Source: Pseudonocardia sp. CNS-139
GTDB taxonomy: Bacteria > Actinomycetota > Actinomycetes > Mycobacteriales > Pseudonocardiaceae
Length of the DNA stretch: 64,000 bases
Assembly (NCBI GenBank): GCA_001942415.1
Contig: MKJX01000088.1
Location: 1 to 64,000, forward strand
Direction: 5' to 3'
Shown: piece after piece, positions 40,409 to 50,519 of the stretch
Numbering within the stretch: the first letter of the stretch is position 1
Layout of the letters: every line of letters starts with the position of its first letter
The notes under the pieces: generated by a model
The model's database searches: none
Seen by the model: only the letters and a program-made list of their open reading frames with translations
What the model was told of the DNA's origin: nothing
Program-made: the position numbers and the translations under genes

Positions 40409-40498
40409 GGCCGGGCCCCTGCGACGCGCGCGGACGTGCCGGGCAGGCCGGGAAGCGTGTGGGCAGCCATGCACACACCCTCGTACCTCAACCCGGGT

Positions 40499-42017
40499 TC
40501 AGCTCAAGCCCGCGAACGTCCGGCGGACGGTCACGGTGGCGCCGCCCGTTCCGGGGGCGCCGACCTCCGCGGCGACCGTCCCGCCGGCGCCGGTGTGCAG
40601 GCGCACGGCGAGCGTGCCGCGGTGGGCCTGCGCGATCACCGCGGTGCACGCCGCCGCGACGGCGCCCGCGAGGTCGTCGGACTCCTCCGGGGTCGCCCCG
40701 ACGGCCGCCGACCAGCGCCGGACCTCGATACGCAGACGCGGCAGCTCGGCCGGGCGCGCCGGCACCCGCAGCTCCAGCGGCTCGACGTCGCCGGGGCACC
40801 GGCGCAGGACCATCAGCAGCGCGACGTCGTCCGCGGCCTCCGTGCCACCGAGCAGCTCCTGCATCACGGTGCTGCACACCTCCTCGGCCGTCCCGGGCCG
40901 CACGGCCGCGCGGAGCGCGTCGAAGCCGGCGTCGAGCGCGACGCCCCGGCGTTCGATGAGGCCGTCGGTGTACAGCAGCAGGCCGTGACCGGCGGGCAGG
41001 GGCAGCTCGGCCGTCCGCCGCGGTCGGTCCGGCTCGACCCCGAGGGGCACGTCGGGGCGCACGTCGACGAGCCTGCCGGGGCCGCGCGGCACCGCGAGAA
41101 CGGGCGGCGGGTGGCCGGCGCAGGACAGGCGCAGCCGGTGGGTCGTCGGGTCGAGCACGGCGCAGAGGGCCGTGGCCATCACGTCCCGCTCGAAGTGGTG
41201 CACGTGCACGTCGACGGCGTGCAGCAGCTCGGCCGGGTCCTGGATCTGCAGCGCGTAGGCGCGCAGGGCGGTGCGCAGCCGGCCCATCGCGACGGCCGCC
41301 GTCAGGCCGCTGCCGACGACGTCCCCGACGACCACGCACACCTCGCCGGAGGGCAGGTCGAACACGTCGTACCAGTCGCCGCCGATCTCGCCGCCCCCGC
41401 CCGGGACGTACCGCGCCGCGATCTCCAGCCCGGGTACGGCCGGCAGGTCGGCGGGGAGGAGGCTGCGCTGCAGGCTCGTGGCGGCGGTCCGCGCGGCCCG
41501 GGCGAGGCCGGCGTCGGTCGCCAGCGCGACCCGGTCGCGACGAGCTGCAGCAGCTCGGTGTCCTCGGGGGTGAACCGCCGCGGGGTCAGCGTCCCGACGT
41601 GGAGGACGCCGATCACCCGCCCGCCGGTGACGAGCGGGACGCCGAGCAGCGAGCGGATGCCTTCTCCCGCAGGATCGGGTTGAGCACGGTGGAGTGGTCG
41701 ACGCGGTCGAGGTACACGGGCTGCTTCAGCGCGGCGATGCGGCCGGCGAAACCCTTCCCGATCGGGATCCGGACGCCCTGCCGGACCTCCTCCTCGATGC
41801 CGCGGGCGGCCGTGGCCACCAGGTACCGGGCGGACGGGTCGAGCAGGAGCACCGCCGCGGTGTCGGCCGAGAGCAGCTCCCGTACCCGGTCGAGCAGCTC
41901 GTCCAGCAGCTCCTCGACGTCGAGATGCGCGAGCGCGCTGTCCGTGACCGCCTCGATGCGGCGGAGCCGGTCGGTCAACGCACCGTCCTCCGCCGCGGGA
42001 ACGGCCTCCGTCGACAT
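40499..42017 (-). CDS. GAF-PP2C (RsbU/SpoIIE) phosphatase with C-terminal ATPase-like domain (two frame breaks)
   Basis: About 507 residues. An N-terminal GAF domain (RELLSADTAAVLLLDPSARY, IPIGKGFAGRIAAL, VIGVLHVG) is followed by an RsbU-type PP2C domain: PGGGGEIGGDWYDVFDLPSG then VVVGDVVGSGLTAAV, with LRLSCAGHPPPVL, and TDGLIERRG. A HATPase/RsbW-like module ends the protein (RRWSAAVGATPEESDDLAGA). It would dephosphorylate an anti-anti-sigma (STAS) protein in a partner-switching stress pathway; a STAS gene lies at 56647-57045. Single-base losses near 41545 and 41660. ATG at 42017 is the start. Confidence 0.88.
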
Positions 42018-42101
42018 GTCCGGAGCGTAGTCGTGGGCCCGTGCGGGAGCACTCCCGGAGCGTCCGGCCGGGTGCGCCGCCGACCCGGACGCGGCCGGGT
42101 G

Positions 42102-42785
42102 TCAGCCCGGGGTGACGATGCGGTGCAGGTTGGCGTCGAGCTGCTGGAGGGCCTCGACCACGCTCATGAGGTGCGTGCGCATGGTGTGCTCGGCGAGGGC
42201 CGGGTCGCCCGAGCAGACGGTCTCGATCACCTGGAGGTGCTCGGTGAGCCCGATCGAGGGGCGGCCGGGGAGCAGCGCCACCGTGTAGTGGTAGCGCACG
42301 CTCTGGGTGCGCAGCCGGTCGAGCATCAGCCCGGCCGTCTCGTGCGCGGCGATGTCCCGGACGGCCCGGTGGATCTGCTGGTTGATGCGCGTGTACGCCA
42401 TGACGTCCGCGGCGGCGACGGCCTCGCCCAGCTCCTTGCCCAGCGCGCGCAGCCGGTGCCGGTCCTCGTCGGTGGCGCGGGCCGCGGCCTTGGCCGCGCA
42501 GAGCCCCTCGATCACGGCGCGGGCCTCGGTGATCTCGACGGCCTCCTCCAGCGAGATCGGGCGCACCCGGGCGCCCCGGTTGCGCTCGCGCTCGACGATG
42601 CCCTCGTTCTCCAGCTGCACGAGCGCGGTGCGCACGGCGCCTCTCGACGCGCTGTACAGCTCTACAAGATCGGCTTCGGGCAGCCGTTGACCAGGCGCGA
42701 ACCGCCCCTGCATGATCCCGTCACGCAGCGCGTTCACGACCAACGCTACGGCCTCGCCGGCGGCCGGTTCGCCACTCGCGGCCAT
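42102..42785 (-). CDS. GntR/FadR-family transcriptional regulator
   Basis: Intact, 227 residues. The winged helix (LRDGIMQGRFAPGQRLPEAD then SRGAVRTALVQLENEGIV) and FCD domain (ITEARAVIEGLCAAKAAARA; INQQIHRAVRDIAAHETAG) are clear. ATG at 42785 was chosen because GGGAAGGA stands about six bases before it; the upstream ATG at 42806 has no such site. It is divergent from the Rieske oxygenase, with a GntR-type palindrome between them, and so probably controls that gene. Confidence 0.92.
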   Translation of the reverse strand: MAASGEPAAGEAVALVVNALRDGIMQGRFAPGQRLPEADLVELYSASRGAVRTALVQLENEGIVERERNRGARVRPISLEEAVEITEARAVIEGLCAAKAAARATDEDRHRLRALGKELGEAVAAADVMAYTRINQQIHRAVRDIAAHETAGLMLDRLRTQSVRYHYTVALLPGRPSIGLTEHLQVIETVCSGDPALAEHTMRTHLMSVVEALQQLDANLHRIVTPG

Positions 42786-42852
42786 GGACGTCCTTCCCAT
42801 CCGCACCTTCAGGAGCTCACGGCGCCCAGGTGGACAGTACTCGTAACCAAGA

Positions 42853-42862
42853 TTGTTAACAA
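42853..42862. promoter_or_regulatory. GntR-type palindromic operator
   Basis: TTGTTAACAA is a perfect palindrome of the TTGTNNACAA form known for FadR-branch GntR repressors. It lies between the GntR gene and the divergent Rieske oxygenase gene. Confidence 0.6.
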
Positions 42863-42963
42863 CTTCGTTGCCATGCTGAACCGCAGAGAGTTAGGCTCCC
42901 GGCCGGCGGTGCGACCCCGGAACCCCTCCGCCCTCCGGAAACCCTCTGGAAAGAAGGACGCGA

Positions 42964-44327
42964 ATGCTCTCAGAGCAGGACAACGAGCTCCTCACCCGGG
43001 TCGGGCCGGGTACCCCGATGGGGGAGCTCTTGCGCCGGTACTGGACGCCGGCCCTCCTGACGAGCGAGGTGCCCACGCCGGGCGGAGACCCCGTGCGGGT
43101 CCGCCTGCTGAGCGAGGACCTGGTCGCGTTCCGGGACACCAACGGCCGCGTGGGCCTGATCCAGGAGAACTGCCCGCACCGCGGTGCGTCCCTGTACTTC
43201 GGGCGCAACGAGACCGGTCCCGAGGCACGTGCGGGCTGCGCTGCCCGTACCACGGCTGGCAGTTCGACGCCGAGGGCAAGTGCATCGACATGCCGTCGGA
43301 GCCGCCGTCGAGCAGCTTCAAGGACCGGGTCACCGCCAAGGCGTACCCGACCCACGAGTCCGGCGGCATCGTGTGGACCTACATGGGTCCCGCCGACAAG
43401 ATGACGCCCTTCCGCGACTTCGGCACCGACGCCGTCGAGCCGGACCACTTCCAGGCCACCAAGCTGCACACCGCATGCAACTGGATGCAGGCCATGGAAG
43501 GCAACATGGACACGTCCCACATCTCGTGGCTGCACCAGTGGAACGGCGCCGCGGACATCCCGGACGACGGCAGCGACAAGCCCGGCTACCCGTCCAACGC
43601 CATGTCGTGGAAGTTCTGGCTGCACGACCGCGCCCCGCGCCTCGACGTGCAGGACACCTGGTACGGCTTCAAGTACGCGGGCATCCGCACCACGCCCAAC
43701 GGCCACACGCACGTGCGCATCAGCGCCTTCGTGTACCCGTACCACACCGTGATCGCGTCGGTGCCGTTCACGTCGCGGCAGAGCATCTTCGTCCCGATGG
43801 ACGACTACAACACCGCGCGCTACAGCCTCTCCACGCGCAACGTCGAGAACCCGCAGCGCATCGGCGGGCCGGGCCTGTTCGTCGTGGCGCCGTTCGAGTT
43901 CGGCCGCGCCGAGGTCGACGGCAACGGCATCATCCCGCGCAAGTACCGGGCCGACAACGAGTACGGGATCGACCGCGAGGAGCAGCGCACCACCACGTAC
44001 TCCGGCGTGCGGGAGTTCGTCAGCCAGGACCTGATGGTCACCGAGTCGATGGGCCCGATCTACGACCGCACGCAGGAGCGGCTCGGCACGTCCGACAAGG
44101 CGATCATCCGGATGCGCCGGCTGCTCATCGCGGCCGCGAAGAACGTCGCCGAGGGCGGCGAGGCACCGGCGGTCGCGGGCGACCTCGACTACCGCGGCAT
44201 CCGGTCGGCGGAGAAGATCCTCGACGACGGCGAGCAGTGGCGTCACCTCGGCACGAACGAGGACCCGCTCGTGCAGGAGATGGACGAGCTCGCCCCCGGC
44301 GCCGGCCAGCCGGTCGCCGGCAGTTAG
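42964..44327 (+). CDS. Rieske [2Fe-2S] aromatic ring-hydroxylating oxygenase, phthalate-dioxygenase-like (one frame break)
   Basis: About 455 residues, a single-subunit type Rieske non-haem iron oxygenase. Rieske ligands are CPHRGASLYFGRN and, after restoring one base near 43232, GLRCPYHGWQFDAEG. The mononuclear iron site is NWMQAMEGNMDTSHISWLH, in the style of phthalate 4,5-dioxygenase and vanillate/dicamba demethylases. Such enzymes hydroxylate or demethylate aromatics using a separate reductase, which is not encoded nearby. ATG at 42964 has GAAGGA four bases upstream. It is controlled in all likelihood by the divergent GntR; a good terminator follows. Confidence 0.93.
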
Positions 44328-44345
44328 CAGTACCCCACACAGACG

Positions 44346-44373
44346 ACCCCGGGGGCCACACGGTCCCCGGGGT
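44346..44373 (+). terminator. Terminator after the Rieske oxygenase
   Basis: ACCCCGGGG and CCCCGGGGT form a perfect 9-bp stem with a 10-base loop, followed by TTT, 18 bases past the stop codon. Confidence 0.75.
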
Positions 44374-44409
44374 TTCCACAACCGTATTTGCATTCCGACA
44401 CGCAGCACG

Positions 44410-44449
44410 AGACAGCAACAGACAGCAGCAGACAGCACAAGACAGCAAC
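44410..44449. repeat. Four 10-bp tandem repeats of AGACAGCAAC type
   Basis: AGACAGCA begins at 44410, 44420, 44430 and 44440, with the last two bases varying (AC, GC, CA, AC). The period of 10 is close to one DNA turn. The array lies in the 166-bp region upstream of the solute-binding protein gene. Confidence 0.85.
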
Positions 44450-44493
44450 AGATCAACACGTTCCCGGCATGTCGCGACACAACGAGGTGGGCG

Positions 44494-46117
44494 ATGCGAG
44501 TACGCACATCCAGGGTGATGGCCACGGTGGGGGTTGCGCTCAGCGCGCTGCTCCTCGCGTCGTGCGGCCAGGTCGGGCCCGCCAGGCCCGGTTCCTCCGC
44601 CGGCCCCGAGGCGCTCACCGCCATCGACGCCTACGGCGGCGACCCCGCCTCCGAAGGCACCCCCGAGCCCGGCGGAACCCTCCGCCTGGCGCTGGACCGC
44701 GAGGTCGTCAGCTTCGACCCGACGGTCCAGAACTCCAACCAGGCGGCCTTCTCCGTCTACGACTCCCTGCTGAAGCTGACGCCCGAGGCACGGCCGAGCC
44801 GTACATGGCCGAGTCCCTGGAGAGCCCCGACGGCGGCCGCACCTGGCAGCTGGGCCTGCGGGAGGGCGTCCGGTTCTCCGACGGGACCCCGCTCGACGCC
44901 CAGGCCGTCGTCACGAACGTCCAGCGGCACATCGACAAGAAGTCCTCGCCCGCCCACGCGTACGCGCAGCGGATCACGGGGATGCGTGTGGTCGACCCGC
45001 TGACCGTCGAGTTCTCCCTCGACGAGCCGTTCGGCGGTTTCCCGCAGCTCTTCGCCCAGCCCCTGACCTACGGGTCGCTCGGCTGATCATCTCGCCGGCC
45101 GCACTCCAGCAGTACGGCGACGACATCGGGCGCAACCCGGTGGGCGCCGGGCCGTTCCGGCTCGTCGAGTGGATCCCGGACTCCCGGATCGTCCTGGAGA
45201 AGAACCCGAACTACTGGCAGCAGGGCATGCCCTACCTGGACTCCCTGGAGTTCCGCCCGCTGCCCGACACCGAGAGCCGGTACGCGTCGATCGAGAACGG
45301 CGACGTCGACGTGGTGTACGGCGGCTACAACCAGGAGCTGGTGCGGGCGCTCCGCAACCCCGAGCTGCGGGTCTACTACGGGCCGGGCAACGCGGGGGAG
45401 TACCTGTACTTCAACTTCAACCAGGCGCCGTTCGACGACCGGCGGATGCGGGAGGCGATCGTCCGGTCGCTCGACCTGCAGGCGCTCGGCGCGAGCCTCT
45501 ACAACAACCAGCTCGTGCCGGCGAAGAGCCTCTTCACCGACGAGAGCCCGTACCACACGGAAGAGGCCTCGAACGCCTGGCCGACCTACGACCCGGAGCG
45601 GGCGCGCCAGCTCGTGGAGGAGTACCGGGCGAGCGGCGGGAACCCGGACTTCACCTTCAAGACCACGCAGGCCCGGGTGCCGTTCGGGGAGTTCATCCAG
45701 GCGCAGATGGCAGCCGTCGGGATCAACGTCGAGCTGCAGTTCTACGACCTCGCGCAGTTCTCGTCCTCGGTGGTGCAGAGCAACGACTTCCAGCTCACCA
45801 CCTGGGTCGGCGGGTTCGACTCGGCGTTCCCGGGCGCGACGCGCCTGCTGCGCTCGGACGGCAACTCGAACTACGGCAAGTACAACAACCCGGAGGTCGA
45901 CCGGCTGCTCGACGAGGCCGTCAGCACCACCGACGAGGCCGTCCGCACCAGGGCGTACCAGCAGGTGGAGCTGATCACCGGGGAGGACCTGGTGGTGGCC
46001 TGGTTCAGCCGCAGCTACCTGTCCACGATCACGAAGCAGGAGGTCAAGGGCATCGACCGGTACGCGTCCCGCGACGGGTTCTACGCCCGGACCTGGATCG
46101 ACCGCACGCCGGGCTGA
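44494..46117 (+). CDS. ABC transporter substrate-binding lipoprotein, family 5 (two frame breaks)
   Basis: About 541 residues. The signal peptide with lipobox (VGVALSALLLASCGQ) anchors it to the membrane. SBP_bac_5 features are GTLRLALDREVVSFDPTVQN, LRGVRFSDG-type LREGVRFSDGTPLDAQAVV, NPVGAGPFRLVEW, KNPNYWQ and FNFNQAPFDDRRMREAIVRS. The family binds peptides or, in some cases, sugars and aromatics. Single bases are missing near 44790 and 45088. No permease or ATPase genes follow, so it is an orphan binding protein, possibly serving the aromatic pathway of the neighbouring Rieske oxygenase. ATG at 44494 has GAGGTG upstream. Confidence 0.9.
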
Positions 46118-46225
46118 CCCGGTAGTCCCGTCCACGAACGCGCCCGCCCGGAAGCCGTCCGGGCGGGCGCGTACGTGTCGGTGGGCGGCGTCGGCCGAGC
46201 CGGCGACGTTCCTGTCGCTCGGCTG

Positions 46226-46295
46226 ACCGCACACACCTCCCGCACCCGGCACACATGTCCTGACGTGTGTGCGGAGTACCGGAGGTGTGTGCGGT
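46226..46295. repeat. 70-bp double-palindromic element, copy 2
   Basis: Its outer arms are identical in sequence to those of copy 1 (46226-46240 and 46281-46295). The inner arms GCACACA/TGTGTGC (46249-46255, 46266-46272) sit at the same offsets, and the length is again exactly 70 bp. It separates the convergent solute-binding protein and CHAT-like genes; the latter's stop codon starts at its last base plus one. Confidence 0.85.
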
Positions 46296-48617
46296 CTAGG
46301 AGACCTTGTGGACCAGCTCGTCCCGGAGGCGGTCGAGGCGGGCGTGCCACAGGGTGTCGTGCTCGGGGGCCGCGGCGAGGCGGTCGGCGGCGTCGGTGGT
46401 GAGCCGGCGGGCCAGCGCCGGGTCGGTGGTGCGCTGCGCCTCCGCCCGTTCGACGAGGAAGGCCGCGGCGAGCAGCGGGAGCCCGTCGGTCTCCGCGGCG
46501 ACGACGGCCAGCTCGGCGCGGCGCGGCTGTGCGGCTGGCGGGCGGGCCGAGCCGGTCCAGCGCCAGCCACCAGGCGCGGCGGGCCAGCGGCGACGGCAGC
46601 GAGTCGCGGACGAACACGAGCGCGGCCTCGGCCTCGGCGGTGCGCCCGCTGAGCCGGTCCAGCTCGACGAGGGTGAGCGTGAGCAGCGCGCGGTCGGCGG
46701 CGGTGAGGGCGGGGTCGCGGTCGGCGTCGCGCACGAGGTCGTGCAGCGGCGGGAGCAGGTCGCCCAGGCCGGTGACCGCCGGCACCCGGCTCAGGCCCGT
46801 GAGCAGCATCGCCCGGGCCGACGGCGGGCTGACCCGGCGCAACCGGTCGGTGACCAGCTCCAGCAGCTCGGCCCGCAGCTCCGACGGGCCGTGCGCGAGC
46901 GCCCGACGGCGGCCCGGACGGCGCGCCGCGGCGGCACGGCCGGGTCGCCGAGCGCGGCCAGCACCGCGCGGGCGTCGGCGCCGGCCTCGGCGGCCTGCCC
47001 GCTGCGCTGCAGCAGCTCCAGCTCGGCGCCGGCGCGCCGCAGCCAGCCCGCCGACCCGGGCGGCAGGTCGAACGCCGCGGCGCGGGCGAGGTGGTCGCCC
47101 GCGGTGGTCAGGTGGCCGTGCTCGCGGAGGAGGAGCACGGCGGCGCGGGTGTGGCAGCGGACGGCGCCGTCGGCGTCGTCGCGGGCCGCGCGGGCGGCCG
47201 CGGCCTCGGAGAACAGCGCGACGGCGTCGTCGAGCAGCATCAGCTCGGCCGCCGCCACGCCGGCCAGCTCCAGCGCCCCCGGCCCGCTGCCGGACACGCG
47301 GGCCAGCCGCAGCGCGGTGGCGCTGGCGCCGGCCGGCGCGCGGCCCGGACCGCGGGGGCGCCCGCGGCCCTCGATGGGCCCCGACGCGGTGACGGCGGCC
47401 CGGGTGACCCGGCCGCAGCGCAGGTCGATCTCGGCACGCAGCAGGCGCAGGTCGCGGCGGTGCTCCGGGTCGGTCCACGGGGTGGCGAGCAGGTCGTCCA
47501 GCTCGGCGCCGGCCTCGCGCAGCCGGTCCAGCCCGGCGAGCGCGACGGCCAGCCGCTCGCGCACGGCGATCACCCGTCCGGTGGCGCCGGGCACGTCCGC
47601 GAGCGCCGCCACCGCGGCCCGGAACGCCTCGGGTGCGCCCGCGTCCCCGCGGCCGAGCAGCTGCTCGGCGGCCGCGAGGAGGGCGCCGGCCGGGTCGCCC
47701 GGGTCGGGTTCCGCCACGGCCGGGCCGTCGTGCGCGGGCAGCCCGGCGAACCGCAGCACCTCGTCGGGGGGCACGCGCACGGTGAGCGCGGGCCGGAACC
47801 CGGACCCGCCCGCGAGGGCCTCCCGGGCCGTGGCCACGGCGACGTCGACGGGCTGCTCGCCGGCCAGCGCGGTGTAGAGGGCCACGGCGAAGTCGCCCCG
47901 TCCCCGCCCTCCGGCAGCACCAGCACGGCGCAGGCCCCGGAGTCGAGCAGCGGGTCGACCACCGGCCCCGGCTCGGGGAGCCGGTCGAGCACGACCAGCC
48001 GCGGCATCGGCGCCCGCGCGGGCTCCTCGTGCGGCGCGGGGCGCGGGTCGAGTCCCGGGTCGCCGAACGCGTGCACGACGTGCGGCCGCATCCGGATGTA
48101 CGCGGCGACCAGCGCGTCCTGCGTGGGGGCGACGAGCACGTCCGCGTCGACGTGCCGGCCGGCCCGGGCGATCGTGCGCTCGACCTCGGGGACGTCCGCC
48201 GGGTCGGCGACCAGCGCGAGCAGCCGCAGCGGCAGCACGAGCCGGACGTCGTCGTGCGGCGGGCCGTCGGCGAGGTCGCGGGCCATCGCGACGGGCCGGC
48301 GGGGACCGGGCGCGAACGCGGGGTCGGCGGCGAGCAGCTCCCACGGCAGGCGGCGCAGCGCGGGCGGGTCGACCTGCACGAGCGTGCGCAGCCCGCCCGG
48401 GTTCGCGTCGCGCAGCTCCTCCCACGCGCGGCGGGTGTCGGCGCGCAGCAGCAGGCCGGCCAGGTGCGCCCCGGCGGCGTCCGGGCCGGCGGGGAGGCCG
48501 GTGGCGTCCGGGAGGTCGTGCCAGGCGACCGGGCGCCAGGCCCCGGCGGTGTCCCGCCGCAGCTCGCAGCGGAGCCCGGCGGGCCCGGCGGTCACGTGGA
48601 ACAACACGTTCTGCATC
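46296..48617 (-). CDS. CHAT-like domain protein with helical repeat C-terminus (three frame breaks)
   Basis: About 774 residues. The N-terminal ~330 resemble actinobacterial CHAT-domain proteins: LPWELLAADPAF, LRLLALVADPADVPEVERTI, MRPHVVHAFGDPG and ACAVLVLPEGG..FAVALYTALAGEQPVDVAVA. The usual catalytic HxGHG is not intact (VVHAFGDP), so protease activity is doubtful. The remaining ~430 residues are alanine/leucine-rich helical hairpins of TPR kind (AVALFSEAAAARAARDDADG). Losses lie near 46530, 46908 and 47905; the true C-terminus is DELVHKVS. ATG at 48617 is the start. It is divergent from the flavin-dependent operon. Function unknown. Confidence 0.6.
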
Positions 48618-48665
48618 TGCCGGACCTCGGAGAGTAGGGGAGCGGACGATAGGGGTGATGTGCGT

Positions 48666-48691
48666 GTGGCACCTGTTGATACAGGTGTCAC
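48666..48691. promoter_or_regulatory. 26-bp near-perfect palindrome, TetR-type operator
   Basis: The core CACCTGT-TGAT-ACAGGTG is perfect; outside one mismatched pair, GTG and CAC also match. It sits between the CHAT-like gene and the LLM flavin operon. No TetR gene is next to it, so the regulator must act from elsewhere. Confidence 0.6.
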
Positions 48692-48770
48692 GCGGTCGGG
48701 TGGTCGGGCATATCCCGGGTGCGTCCGGCGTTCGGCAGACTGCTTGACACAGCAACTACCGGAGGAAGAG

Positions 48771-49885
48771 ATGCAGATCGGCGTCTTCACCGTCGGGGAC
48801 GTGACGCCCGACCCGACAAACGGCCGCACGCCGAGCGAGGCGGAGCGGATCCAGGCCATGGTGGCGATCGCGCTGAAGGCCGAGGAGATCGGCCTGGACG
48901 TGTTCGCGACGGGGGAGCACCACAACCCGCCGTTCGTGCCGTCGTCCCCGACCACGATGCTCGGGTACGTCGCGGCCCGGACCAGCCGGCTGCTGCTCTC
49001 CACCGCCACCACGCTCATCACCACGACGACCCGGTGAAGATCGCCGAGGACTACGCGATGCTGCAGCACCTGTCCGGCGGCCGCGTCGACCTGATGATGG
49101 GCCGCGGCAACACCGGGCCGGTCTACCCGTGGTTCGGCAAGGACATCCGGGACGGGATCGCGCTCGCCGTGGAGAACTACGCCCTGCTGCGCCGGCTGTG
49201 GCGCGAGGACGTCGTCGACTGGGAGGGCCGCTTCCGCACGCCGCTGCAAGGCTTCACGTCCACGCCGCGGCCGCTGGACGGGGTGCCGCCGTTCGTGTGG
49301 CACGCCTCGATCCGGAGCCCGGAGATCGCGGAGCAGGCCGCGTACTACGGCGACGGCTTCTTCCACAACAACATCTTCTGGGATGCGGGGCACGTCCGCC
49401 GGATGGTGGAGCTGTACCGGCGCCGTTTCGAGCACTACGGGCACGGCGCGGCCGACCGGGCGATCGTCGGGCTCGGCGGCCAGGTGTTCATGCGGCGCAA
49501 CTCCCAGGACGCCGTGCGCGAGTTCCGGCCCTACTTCGACAACGCGCCGGTCTACGGCCACGGCCCGTCGCTGGAGGACTTCTCCGAGCTGACGGCGCTG
49601 ACCGTCGGCAGCCCCCAGCAGGTGATCGACAAGACCCTGTCGTTCGCCGGCAACGTGGGCGACTACCAGCGCCAGCTGTTCCTGATGGACCACGCGGGCC
49701 TGCCGCTCAAGACCGTGCTGGAGCAGCTCGACATGCTGGGCGAGGAGGTCGTGCCGGTGCTGCGCAGGGAGTTCGCCGCGCGCAAGCCGGCGCACGTCCC
49801 GGAGGCGCCGACGCACGCGAGCCTGAAGGCCGCGCTGGAAGCGGCTCGGCAGGAGCCCGAGAACGAGGAGGAGGTCGTCGCATGA
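48771..49885 (+). CDS. LLM-class flavin-dependent monooxygenase, CE1758 type (one frame break)
   Basis: About 371 residues of a luciferase-like TIM barrel. [38 protein letters not shown] and then [20 protein letters not shown] and [13 protein letters not shown] are family hallmarks. One base is lost near 49022. Start is ATG at 48771 with GGAGGAAG just upstream. It overlaps the FMN reductase gene by 4 bp; this pair matches the described CE1758/CE1759 two-component arrangement, in which the partner supplies reduced FMN. Substrate unknown. Confidence 0.92.
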
Positions 49886-50499
49886 CGACGCGCACGCTGG
49901 CGGTGGTGAGCGCCGGGCTGGGCGTGCCGTCGTCCACCCGGCTGCTCGCCGACCGCCTGGCCGCCGCCGTGACGGCGGCGCTGCGCGAACGCGGGATCGG
50001 GACCGAGGTGACGGTCGTGGACCTGCGGGAGCACGGCCACGACCTGGTGGACGCCGCGCTCACCGGGTTCCCCGGCACCGGCCTGCGGGCCGCCGTCGAC
50101 GCGGTGACCGGCGCGGACGGCGTCGTCGCGGTGACGCCGATCTTCTCCGCGTCCTACAACGGCCTGTTCAAGCTGTTCTTCGACGTGCTGGAGGACGGCG
50201 TGCTGGCCGGGAAGCCGACGCTCGTCGGGGCCACCGGCGGTACCGGCCGGCACTCGCTCGCGCTGGAGCACGCGGTGCGCCCGCTCTTCGCGTACCTGCG
50301 CAGCGTGGTCGTCCCGACGGCGGTGTTCGCCGCGCCGGAGGACTGGGCGGGCGGCGCGACCGGCGTGCCCGCGCTCGACCGGCGGATCGCGCGGGCCGCG
50401 GGCGAGCTGGCCGACCTGATGGCCGGGCGGCCCGCCCCGCCGCCGGCCGACCCGTACGGCGACGTGGTGCCGTTCGACCGGCTGCTGAAGGGCGACTGA
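49882..50499 (+). CDS. NADPH-dependent FMN reductase, CE1759 type
   Basis: Intact, 205 residues with a flavodoxin-like fold. [20 protein letters not shown] at the N-terminus, the FMN-binding [20 protein letters not shown] (PxFxxSYNG) and [16 protein letters not shown] are characteristic of NADPH-dependent FMN reductases (MsuE/SsuE-like). ATG at 49882 overlaps the LLM oxygenase stop (ATGA). It supplies reduced FMN to that enzyme. Confidence 0.93.
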   Translation: MTTRTLAVVSAGLGVPSSTRLLADRLAAAVTAALRERGIGTEVTVVDLREHGHDLVDAALTGFPGTGLRAAVDAVTGADGVVAVTPIFSASYNGLFKLFFDVLEDGVLAGKPTLVGATGGTGRHSLALEHAVRPLFAYLRSVVVPTAVFAAPEDWAGGATGVPALDRRIARAAGELADLMAGRPAPPPADPYGDVVPFDRLLKGD

Positions 50500-50519
50500 C
50501 CGGCGGGCACAGTGGCCCG

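Noticed and set aside
33448-46295. CRISPR-like array from the CACACAC-rich repeats
   Set aside because: There are only two copies 12.8 kb apart, each a palindrome; no spacer-repeat array exists.
48744-48749. TTGACA box upstream of the LLM oxygenase
   Set aside because: It lies only 22 bases before the ATG, so a -10 box would fall on the ribosome site; probably chance.
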